Source: Bacteroides sp. 519 (GTDB lineage: Bacteria; Bacteroidota; Bacteroidia; Bacteroidales; Bacteroidaceae). Taken from it: DNA of 53,202 nt. Below, piece after piece: positions 17,938-24,814 of this stretch (position 1 is its first letter; each line of letters starts with the position of its first letter). The notes beneath the pieces were generated by a model, which did no database searches, was not told the DNA's origin, and saw only the letters and a list, made by a program, of their open reading frames with translations. Where the stretch lies: the NCBI RefSeq assembly GCF_010500955.1, contig NZ_QVMJ01000020.1, positions 1-53,202 on the forward strand, given 5' to 3'. The translations under genes were made by a program, and so were the position numbers.

Positions 17938-17997
17938 ATGAAAAAGCAATTAGTAAATACATGTTGGTGGCGCTACTTACACTTCGAAAAGTCGTAA
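17938..17997 (+). CDS. trpL: trp operon leader peptide
   Basis: A 19-codon frame reading MKKQLVNTCWWRYLHFEKS, with tandem Trp codons at positions 10-11, also Tyr, His and Phe. It sits between a consensus promoter and a strong intrinsic terminator, 140 bp before trpB, exactly where an attenuation leader should be. Just after the Trp codons an RNA hairpin can form (GCTAC...GTAGC, about 17972-18004), so a ribosome stalled at Trp would cover its 5' arm. Inference: scarcity of charged tRNA-Trp relieves termination. I see no TRAP, T-box or Trp-repressor signature. Confidence 0.85.
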   Translation: MKKQLVNTCWWRYLHFEKS

Positions 17998-18040
17998 GGT
18001 AGCAGTCTCGTGTATATATACTAAGTAAGATATAATCAGT

Positions 18041-18077
18041 AAAAGAGCCCTGTCGCACCTGCGACAGGGCTCTTTTT
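18041..18077 (+). terminator. trp attenuator terminator
   Basis: A 13-bp G+C-rich stem (AGAGCCCTGTCGC at 18044-18056 with its exact complement at 18061-18073, loop ACCT) is preceded by As and followed by a T tract. It is a textbook intrinsic terminator placed between the leader peptide and trpB. Upstream sequence around 17998-18010 has partial complementarity to its 5' arm, which could serve as an antiterminator; this needs folding to confirm. Confidence 0.9.
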
Positions 18078-18136
18078 GTGTGTTTAAACCAAACCTCGCA
18101 AACTTAAAAACTCATCAACTTAAAAACTTAAATAAT

Positions 18137-19333
18137 ATGAAAACTTTTTTAGCAGACAAAGACGGTTATTACGGTGAATTTGGTGGAGCTTATATCCCCG
18201 AGATACTTCACCAATGTGTGGAAGATTTAAAAAACACCTATCTGAAAGTGTTGGAAAGTAAAAAGTTTCAGGACGAATACCTCTCTCTTTTACGCGATTA
18301 TGTGGGCCGCCCTTCCCCACTCTACCACGCCAAACGCCTATCGGCAAAGTATGGTTGCAAAATATACCTGAAACGCGAAGACCTGAACCATACAGGCTCA
18401 CATAAGATAAACAACACCATCGGACAAATTCTGGTTGCACGCCACATGGGTAAAAAGCGTATCATTGCCGAAACCGGTGCCGGACAACATGGTGTGGCTA
18501 CAGCAACCGTATGTGCACTGATGGATATGGAATGTGTTGTTTATATGGGTAAAACCGATATTGAACGGCAACACATTAATGTAGAAAAGATGAAAATGCT
18601 TGGGGCTACTGTTATTCCTGTTACATCGGGTAACATGACTTTAAAAGATGCTACAAACGAAGCTATACGCGACTGGTGTTGCGATCCGGCCAATACTTTC
18701 TATATTATAGGTTCGGTAGTAGGCCCCCACCCTTATCCTGATATGGTTTCAAGGTTACAATCGGTTATCAGCAAGGAAATAAAAAGACAACTGATGGAAA
18801 AGGAAGACCGCGATTATCCCGATTATCTGATTGCTTGTGTAGGCGGTGGAAGCAACGCTGCCGGAACAGTCTATCATTATGTAGACGACATGCGCACAAA
18901 AATAGTTTTGGCCGAAGCTGGTGGTTTAGGAGTAACAACAGGAATGACCGCTGCCACAATTCAATTGGGTAAAACCGGTATTATTCATGGTGCCCGTACG
19001 TATGTTATTCAAAACGAAGATGGCCAGATTGAAGAACCTTACTCTATTTCTGCCGGACTGGATTATCCTGGTATTGGCCCTATTCATGCAAATCTGGCAG
19101 CCAAAAACAGAGCCAGTGTAATTGCTGTAAATGACGATGAAGCTATTAAGGCAGCTTTCGAATTAACACGTCTGGAAGGAATTATCCCAGCATTGGAATC
19201 GGCACATGCACTTGGAGCATTAAATAAATTCTCTTTCCCGCCCAATTCGTTGGTTGTGCTTACTGTATCGGGACGGGGAGATAAGGATATTCATACCTAT
19301 TTGGGGGATAACTCACAAACAATAAACCTATGA
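18137..19333 (+). CDS. trpB: Tryptophan synthase beta chain
   Basis: A 398-residue PLP enzyme that joins indole and serine to make tryptophan. The PLP Lys is in HTGSHKINN (about residue 87), with AETGAGQHGVATA (about 110) and the phosphate-binding GGGSNAAG (about 232) following. The ATG at 18137 gives the family start (MKTFLADKDGYYGEFGG); the upstream in-frame ATG at 18080 lies on the tail of the attenuator. It is the first structural gene of trpBEGDCFA. Its 3' end overlaps trpE by 4 bp. Confidence 0.97.
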   Translation: MKTFLADKDGYYGEFGGAYIPEILHQCVEDLKNTYLKVLESKKFQDEYLSLLRDYVGRPSPLYHAKRLSAKYGCKIYLKREDLNHTGSHKINNTIGQILVARHMGKKRIIAETGAGQHGVATATVCALMDMECVVYMGKTDIERQHINVEKMKMLGATVIPVTSGNMTLKDATNEAIRDWCCDPANTFYIIGSVVGPHPYPDMVSRLQSVISKEIKRQLMEKEDRDYPDYLIACVGGGSNAAGTVYHYVDDMRTKIVLAEAGGLGVTTGMTAATIQLGKTGIIHGARTYVIQNEDGQIEEPYSISAGLDYPGIGPIHANLAAKNRASVIAVNDDEAIKAAFELTRLEGIIPALESAHALGALNKFSFPPNSLVVLTVSGRGDKDIHTYLGDNSQTINL

Positions 19334-20739
19334 ACAATACTTATTATTTCAAAACCAATAGTAAACAGGTACTTGGAGATTTACATACTCCTGTTAGTAT
19401 TTACCTGAAAGTACGCGACTTATATCCACAATCCGTACTAATGGAAAGTTCGGACTATCATGCCGGAGAAAATAGTTTATCGTTTATAGCCCTTTGTCCG
19501 CTGGCAAGTATAGGAATCAATAACGATGTTGTAAGTACAAACTATCCCGATAATTTAAAGAATGAGACTCCGCTAAACAGTAACTTTACGGTAGAGAGAG
19601 CAATGAACAGCTTTTTATCGCAATTCAAGGTTACCGGAGACAATGCGAATGTATGCGGTTTATATGGATACACAACATTCAATGCAGTAAAGTATTTCGA
19701 GAATATTCCGATAAAGGAAAGTCACGACGAAATGAATGACGCTCCGGACATTCTATATATTTTATATAGATATGTGATTATATTCAATCACTTTAAGAAC
19801 GAACTTACTCTTGTTGAAATGCTTGACGAAGGCGAAACAAGCAAACTCAATCAACTGGAAGCAGCCATAGAAAACAGGAATTTTGCTTCTTATAACTTTG
19901 CTGTAACCGGTTCGGTAAGTAGCCCTATTTCCGACGAAGAACATAAAGCCAATGTGCGCAAAGGCATTTCGCACTGTTTGCGAGGAGATGTTTTTCAGAT
20001 TGTACTTTCCCGACGCTTTATCCAGCCTTATTCAGGTGATGATTTCAAAGTATATCGCGCTTTAAGAAGTATCAATCCTTCTCCTTACTTATTCTATTTT
20101 GATTTCGGCGGTTATCGTATTTTTGGTTCTTCGCCCGAAACCCATTGTAAAATAGAAAACCGAAAAGCCTATATCGACCCTATTGCAGGAACTACCCGTC
20201 GTACTGGTAATATACAGAAAGACAAAGAATTAACCGATATACTTTTAAGTGATCCTAAAGAAAATGCCGAGCATGTAATGCTTGTAGATCTGGCACGGAA
20301 CGACCTGAGCCGCAATTGCCACGATGTGAAAGTTGTTTTCTACAAAGAACCCCAATATTACAGCCATGTAATTCATTTGGTATCACGCGTTTGCGGAGTG
20401 ATGAATGATGATGCTGATACGATGAAAACCTTCATAGATACCTTTCCGGCCGGCACCCTTAGTGGAGCTCCCAAAGTGAAAGCCATGCAGCTTATTTCGC
20501 AGATTGAACCTCACAACCGAGGCGCCTATGGTGGTTGTATTGGGTTTATAGGATTAAACGGAGAAATTAATCAGGCAATCACCATTCGTACTTTTGTTAG
20601 CCGTAACAATGAATTATGGTATCAGGCCGGTGGTGGCATTGTTGCCGGAAGTAAGGATGAATACGAGCTACAGGAAGTAAACAATAAACTCGGTGCATTG
20701 AAGAAAGCAATTGATATGGCTGTTTCACTCATAAATTAA
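19330..20739 (+). CDS. trpE: Anthranilate synthase component I
   Basis: A 469-residue chorismate-utilising enzyme that with TrpG makes anthranilate from chorismate and glutamine. The catalytic half carries PSPYLFYFDFGGYRIFGSSPE (as PSPYLFYF and GSSPE), DPIAGTTRRTGN, DLARNDLSR and TFPAGTLSGAPKVKAM. The N-terminal SVLMESS corresponds to the LLES element for Trp feedback inhibition, suggesting allosteric control in addition to attenuation. It overlaps trpB by 4 bp and is 6 bp from trpG. Confidence 0.96.
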   Translation: MNNTYYFKTNSKQVLGDLHTPVSIYLKVRDLYPQSVLMESSDYHAGENSLSFIALCPLASIGINNDVVSTNYPDNLKNETPLNSNFTVERAMNSFLSQFKVTGDNANVCGLYGYTTFNAVKYFENIPIKESHDEMNDAPDILYILYRYVIIFNHFKNELTLVEMLDEGETSKLNQLEAAIENRNFASYNFAVTGSVSSPISDEEHKANVRKGISHCLRGDVFQIVLSRRFIQPYSGDDFKVYRALRSINPSPYLFYFDFGGYRIFGSSPETHCKIENRKAYIDPIAGTTRRTGNIQKDKELTDILLSDPKENAEHVMLVDLARNDLSRNCHDVKVVFYKEPQYYSHVIHLVSRVCGVMNDDADTMKTFIDTFPAGTLSGAPKVKAMQLISQIEPHNRGAYGGCIGFIGLNGEINQAITIRTFVSRNNELWYQAGGGIVAGSKDEYELQEVNNKLGALKKAIDMAVSLIN

Positions 20740-20745
20740 AGTAGG

Positions 20746-21366
20746 ATGAAAAAAATACTGATACTTGATAACTACGATTCCTTTACCTATAATCTTTATC
20801 ATCTGATTAAAGAAGTAGGTTACAGAAATATAGAAGTGATCCGAAATGATAAACTTACTCTGGATGATGTAGCAGCATTCGATAAGATTGTTCTTTCTCC
20901 AGGTCCGGGAATACCAGAAGAAGCCGGACTTTTATTACCGATAATAAAACAATACGCCCCAACCAAGAGTATTTTGGGAGTTTGTTTAGGTCATCAAGCC
21001 ATTGGTGAAGCATTTGGAGCCACGCTTACTAATCTTAAGGATGTATATCATGGAATTCAAACGCCAGTCGATATTATTGAAGAGGATTATATATTCGATA
21101 GGCTGGGAAAACAGATATTGGCAGGAAGATATCACTCATGGGTTATAAGTTCGGATGGATTTCCAAAAGAACTAACTGTAACTGCCGTAAGTAAAGAAGA
21201 TCAGATCATGGCTATCTGCCATAAAGAATATGATGTTCACGGCATTCAGTTTCATCCGGAGTCTATATTAACTCCACAAGGAAAAACTATTATTGAGAAT
21301 TTTTTAAGAAATTATTTTTTAGACACGGATGACGCTGATTACACGGATTTTAAACACGGATTTTAA
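20746..21366 (+). CDS. trpG: Anthranilate synthase glutamine amidotransferase
   Basis: A 206-residue class I glutamine amidotransferase that supplies ammonia to TrpE. The nucleophile is in GVCLGHQAIGEAFG (Cys near residue 79) and the His-Glu pair in HGIQFHPES (about 166-174). The last 15 or so codons (DTDDADYTDFKHGF) and the stop codon are encoded by the left arm of a CACGGAT-type repeat that begins at 21319, so the C-terminal tail is repeat-derived and not family sequence. trpD follows after the repeat. Confidence 0.95.
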   Translation: MKKILILDNYDSFTYNLYHLIKEVGYRNIEVIRNDKLTLDDVAAFDKIVLSPGPGIPEEAGLLLPIIKQYAPTKSILGVCLGHQAIGEAFGATLTNLKDVYHGIQTPVDIIEEDYIFDRLGKQILAGRYHSWVISSDGFPKELTVTAVSKEDQIMAICHKEYDVHGIQFHPESILTPQGKTIIENFLRNYFLDTDDADYTDFKHGF

Positions 21367-21440
21367 ATTATAAATAGATTCAATCTTTCAGGCTTTATCC
21401 GTGTTTTTAATCCGTGTAATCCTGCGTCATCCGTGTCTAA
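21319..21440. repeat. CACGGAT-type dispersed palindrome, copy 2
   Basis: An imperfect inverted repeat with left arm TTAGACACGGATGACGC... and right arm ...GCGTCATCCGTGTCTAA; the outer 17 bp of each arm pair exactly. It is related to copies at 6722-6813 and 48581-48685. It lies inside the trp operon, overlaps the 3' end of trpG by 48 bp and ends 18 bp before trpD. Confidence 0.85.
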
Positions 21441-21458
21441 ATTTATCAAAACAAAATT

Positions 21459-22454
21459 ATGAAACAACTATTATATAAACTTTTCGATCATCAATATCTG
21501 GGACGCGAGGAAGCACGAGAAGTACTTCAAAACATCTCTCTCGGTAAATATAATGATGCACAAGTAGCATCACTCATTACAGTTTTTTTAATGAGAAACA
21601 TTAGTGTAAATGAACTTTGCGGATTTCGCGATGCTTTACTCGAAGTGCGTGTTCCCATTGATTTGGAGGAGTACGAACCTATTGATATTGTTGGAACCGG
21701 CGGAGACGGTAAAAACACATTCAATATATCCACAGCGGCCTGCTTTACTGTAGCTGGTGCTGGATACAAAGTGGTTAAACATGGAAATTACGGTGCCACT
21801 TCGGTTAGCGGAGCAAGTAATGTAATGGAACAGCATGGGGTCAAATTCACATCGGATGTTAGTAAATTACGGAAAAGCATTGAGAAGTCAAATATAGCTT
21901 TTCTACATGCACCGCTATTCAGTCCGGCAATGAAGGCGGTGGCTCCGGTACGAAAGCAATTGGGTGTTCGTACTTTCTTCAATATGCTCGGGCCGCTTGT
22001 TAATCCGGTGATTCCAAAATATCAGTTATTGGGAGTTTATAACCTCCCCTTGCTCCGGTTGTACTGTTATACGTTTCAGGAAACAAAAAGTAGTTTTTCC
22101 GTAGTTCATAGTCTGGATGGCTTTGACGAGGTTTCTCTAACCAGTGAGTTCAAAATCGCATCCAACACGAACGAAAAGATATATACTCCCGAAAGTATTG
22201 GCTTTAAACGATACAGCGAAAAAGAACTCGACGGCGGAGAAACACCCGAAGAAGCCTCCCGCATATTCGATAATGTATTGGATAATAAATCCACATCGGC
22301 CCAAAAGGATGTTGTGGTGATAAATGCCGCGTTTGCTATACATGTTATCTGCCCGGATAAATCTCTTGATGAATGTATTGCCATTGCGCGCGAATCTTTA
22401 GAGAGTGGAAAAGCTAAAAAGACTTTTAACAGGTTTATTGAAATAAATTCATAA
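21459..22454 (+). CDS. trpD: Anthranilate phosphoribosyltransferase
   Basis: A 331-residue enzyme transferring phosphoribose from PRPP to anthranilate. The PRPP site GTGGDGKNTFNIST lies near residue 81, followed by KHGNYGATSVSGASNVME (about 107) and the VRTFFNMLGPLVNP segment (about 170). Usual length. The long trpG-trpD gap is filled by a palindromic repeat, which may form an mRNA hairpin ahead of it. trpC follows 2 bp after the stop. Confidence 0.96.
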   Translation: MKQLLYKLFDHQYLGREEAREVLQNISLGKYNDAQVASLITVFLMRNISVNELCGFRDALLEVRVPIDLEEYEPIDIVGTGGDGKNTFNISTAACFTVAGAGYKVVKHGNYGATSVSGASNVMEQHGVKFTSDVSKLRKSIEKSNIAFLHAPLFSPAMKAVAPVRKQLGVRTFFNMLGPLVNPVIPKYQLLGVYNLPLLRLYCYTFQETKSSFSVVHSLDGFDEVSLTSEFKIASNTNEKIYTPESIGFKRYSEKELDGGETPEEASRIFDNVLDNKSTSAQKDVVVINAAFAIHVICPDKSLDECIAIARESLESGKAKKTFNRFIEINS

Positions 22455-22456
22455 CA

Positions 22457-23248
22457 ATGAAAAAGCAAGATATACTACAGGAAATTATAGCAAACAAACG
22501 ATTTGAAATTGATTTGCAAAAACAAAGTATCTCATTAGAGCAGTTACAAAATACATTGACCGATATAGAAAAGAAACGTTCCATGCGTGCTGCATTATCC
22601 AAAGTCCAACCGGCTATAATTGCAGAATTCAAACGGCGCTCTCCTTCTAAAGGATGGATAAAAGAAGATGCAGAGATCGATACCATTATACCAGCCTATC
22701 AGGCCGCAGGAGCAGCTGCATTGTCTATTCTTACAGATGAAAAGTTTTTTGGTGGAAACCTGTCGGATATAAGAAAGGCAAGATCATTAACAGATCTTCC
22801 TATAATCAGAAAAGATTTTATTGTAAATGAATACCAGTTGTATCAGGCTAAAATTATTGGTGCTGATGCTGTGCTTCTTATTGCTGCGGCATTAAGTAAA
22901 GAAACATGTACAGCACTTACACAAAAAGCCCACGAATTGGGATTGGAAGTTTTACTTGAAATACACAGCGAAGACGAGTTGGATTATATTCTACCCGAAA
23001 CTGATATGATTGGGGTTAATAACAGAAACCTGGGTAGCTTTTATACGGATGTGCAGAACTCTTTCCGCTTGGCTGAACTACTGCCCAAGAACAGTGTACT
23101 GGTATCCGAAAGTGGAATATCGGATTATAAAACAATACAGCAACTTCAGGCATCCGGTTTTAAAGGTTTTCTGATTGGCGAAACATTTATGAAGACGGCT
23201 AAACCGGGGAATGCATTAAAAGAAATGACAAATCCGGATATAGTTTAA
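22457..23248 (+). CDS. trpC: Indole-3-glycerol phosphate synthase
   Basis: A 263-residue TIM-barrel enzyme that closes the indole ring. Key segments are IAEFKRRSPSKGWI (catalytic Lys near 56), LSILTDEKFFGG, LPIIRKDFIVNEYQ (Lys near 114), GVNNRNLGSF and VSESGI. Monofunctional, not fused to TrpF, which is the next gene (18 bp away). Confidence 0.96.
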   Translation: MKKQDILQEIIANKRFEIDLQKQSISLEQLQNTLTDIEKKRSMRAALSKVQPAIIAEFKRRSPSKGWIKEDAEIDTIIPAYQAAGAAALSILTDEKFFGGNLSDIRKARSLTDLPIIRKDFIVNEYQLYQAKIIGADAVLLIAAALSKETCTALTQKAHELGLEVLLEIHSEDELDYILPETDMIGVNNRNLGSFYTDVQNSFRLAELLPKNSVLVSESGISDYKTIQQLQASGFKGFLIGETFMKTAKPGNALKEMTNPDIV

Positions 23249-23266
23249 AAACAAAAAACAATATAA

Positions 23267-23893
23267 ATGACAAATAACAAAATACTGAAAGTATGTGGCA
23301 TGCAGGATGCTGATAATATTCGCGCAGTAGAAGATTTAGGAGTCGATTGGTTGGGATTTATCTTTTATCCAAAGTCTCCCCGCTATCTTGCTGAGATCCC
23401 GCAGTATTTGCCCAACAGGGCTAAACGGGTTGGTGTTTTCGTAAATGAAAGCAGGGAAAGCATCTGTATTACAGTTGATCGGTTTTCATTAAACTATGTT
23501 CAACTTCATGGAAACGAATCGCCGGAATTCTGTAATAACATTCAGAAAGAAGGAATAAAAGTTATAAAGGCATTCTCACTTAAACATGCTAACGATCTCA
23601 GTATTACAGGCAATTACGAAGATATATGCAACTATTTCCTATTCGATACCAAATGCAAGCAACATGGCGGTTCAGGTAATCAATTCGACTGGGAGATATT
23701 AAAAAACTACAAAGGCAAAACACCTTTCCTATTGAGTGGTGGTATTAACGAATATAGTGCAAATAGTTTGAATCAATTAAAACATCCTCAATTAGTGGGA
23801 TACGATATAAATAGTCGTTTTGAAACAATTCCGGGATTTAAAGATGTAGAACGAATAAGGAAATTCCATACGGCATTGCTTAAAAACTCATAA
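23267..23893 (+). CDS. trpF: Phosphoribosylanthranilate isomerase
   Basis: A 208-residue TIM-barrel isomerase between the TrpD and TrpC reactions. It starts with KVCGMQDADNI (catalytic Cys in VCGM), and has VGVFVNES, VQLHGNES, LFDTK (catalytic Asp region) and LSGGI motifs in the right order. The gap to trpA carries three copies of an ACTTAAAAACT-like word. Confidence 0.95.
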   Translation: MTNNKILKVCGMQDADNIRAVEDLGVDWLGFIFYPKSPRYLAEIPQYLPNRAKRVGVFVNESRESICITVDRFSLNYVQLHGNESPEFCNNIQKEGIKVIKAFSLKHANDLSITGNYEDICNYFLFDTKCKQHGGSGNQFDWEILKNYKGKTPFLLSGGINEYSANSLNQLKHPQLVGYDINSRFETIPGFKDVERIRKFHTALLKNS

Positions 23894-23917
23894 ACTTAAA
23901 AACTTAAAAACTCAAAT

Positions 23918-24709
23918 ATGAACAGAATTAATCAACTTTTCAATGATAAGAAGAACAATATCTTATCAATTTATTTTTGTGCAGGTCATCCGTCACTAAA
24001 CGATACAGTAAATACAATTCAGACATTGCAGAACAATGGGGTAGATATGATTGAAATAGGTATACCATTCAGTGATCCTATGGCCGATGGCGTTGTAATA
24101 CAAAATGCAGCAACCAAAGCACTACAAAACGGAATGTCGGTAAAGCTTTTGTTTGAACAGCTAAAAGATATCCGTAAAACGGTACATATTCCTTTGTTAT
24201 TTATGGGATACCTGAACCCGATAATGCAGTTTGGATTTGAAGACTTTTGTAAAAGCTGTAATGAATGTGGTATTGACGGCATGATAATTCCCGACTTACC
24301 TTTCCGGGACTATCAGATGTATTATAAAGACATTGCCGAAAAGTACAACCTGAAAATAATTATGCTTATTACACCCGAAACTAGTGAAGAGCGTATTGTA
24401 GAGATAGATACTCATACAGATGGATTTATATATATGGTATCGTCGGCTGCAACTACCGGAACTCAGAAAGATTTTGAAAAACAAAAGCAAAGCTACTTTC
24501 AACGAATCCAAAAGATGGAATTAAAGAATCCACGTATGGTTGGTTTTGGTATTAGCAATAAAAATACATTTGATACAGCATGCGAGTATTCGTGTGGCGC
24601 AATTATAGGTAGTTTATTTGTGAAATTGTTGGAGGAGTTGGAAAGTTCTGAAAAGGCGATAGAACAACTTAAAATAACTATATTCAAGAATTTTGTATCA
24701 AGCCTATGA
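23918..24709 (+). CDS. trpA: Tryptophan synthase alpha chain
   Basis: A 263-residue TIM-barrel lyase that releases indole from indole-glycerol phosphate to TrpB. The catalytic Glu and Asp are in MIEIGIPFSDPMADG (about residues 46-60), and the FGISNK segment closes the phosphate site. The stop codon TGA is the first triplet of the 22-bp-period array at 24707, so the repeat abuts the gene exactly. It is the last gene of the operon and converges with the fimbrial locus. Confidence 0.96.
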   Translation: MNRINQLFNDKKNNILSIYFCAGHPSLNDTVNTIQTLQNNGVDMIEIGIPFSDPMADGVVIQNAATKALQNGMSVKLLFEQLKDIRKTVHIPLLFMGYLNPIMQFGFEDFCKSCNECGIDGMIIPDLPFRDYQMYYKDIAEKYNLKIIMLITPETSEERIVEIDTHTDGFIYMVSSAATTGTQKDFEKQKQSYFQRIQKMELKNPRMVGFGISNKNTFDTACEYSCGAIIGSLFVKLLEELESSEKAIEQLKITIFKNFVSSL

Positions 24710-24789
24710 TACAAAAGTACCACGCTTGTGATACAAAAATATCTTAGTTGTGATACTTTTGTACCACAAGCGTGATACTTTTTTCTCAA
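24707..24789. repeat. 22-bp-period array B at the trpA stop codon
   Basis: TGATAC recurs at 24707, 24729, 24751 and 24773, an exact 22-bp period. Units 1-2 carry TGATACAAAA and units 3-4 TGATACTTTT, so the array is also roughly self-complementary and could form a hairpin. It lies between convergent trpA and the fimbrial locus and could end both transcripts. The core TGATACTTTTGTA recurs in the array at 53025. Confidence 0.85.
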
Positions 24790-24814
24790 GCTTAAAAACT
24801 TGATGACACTTTTG

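Noticed and set aside
18001..18077. A metabolite riboswitch or T-box upstream of trpB
   Set aside because: No T-box specifier or antiterminator sequence is seen and the leader is short; a Trp-rich leader peptide plus terminator explains the region.
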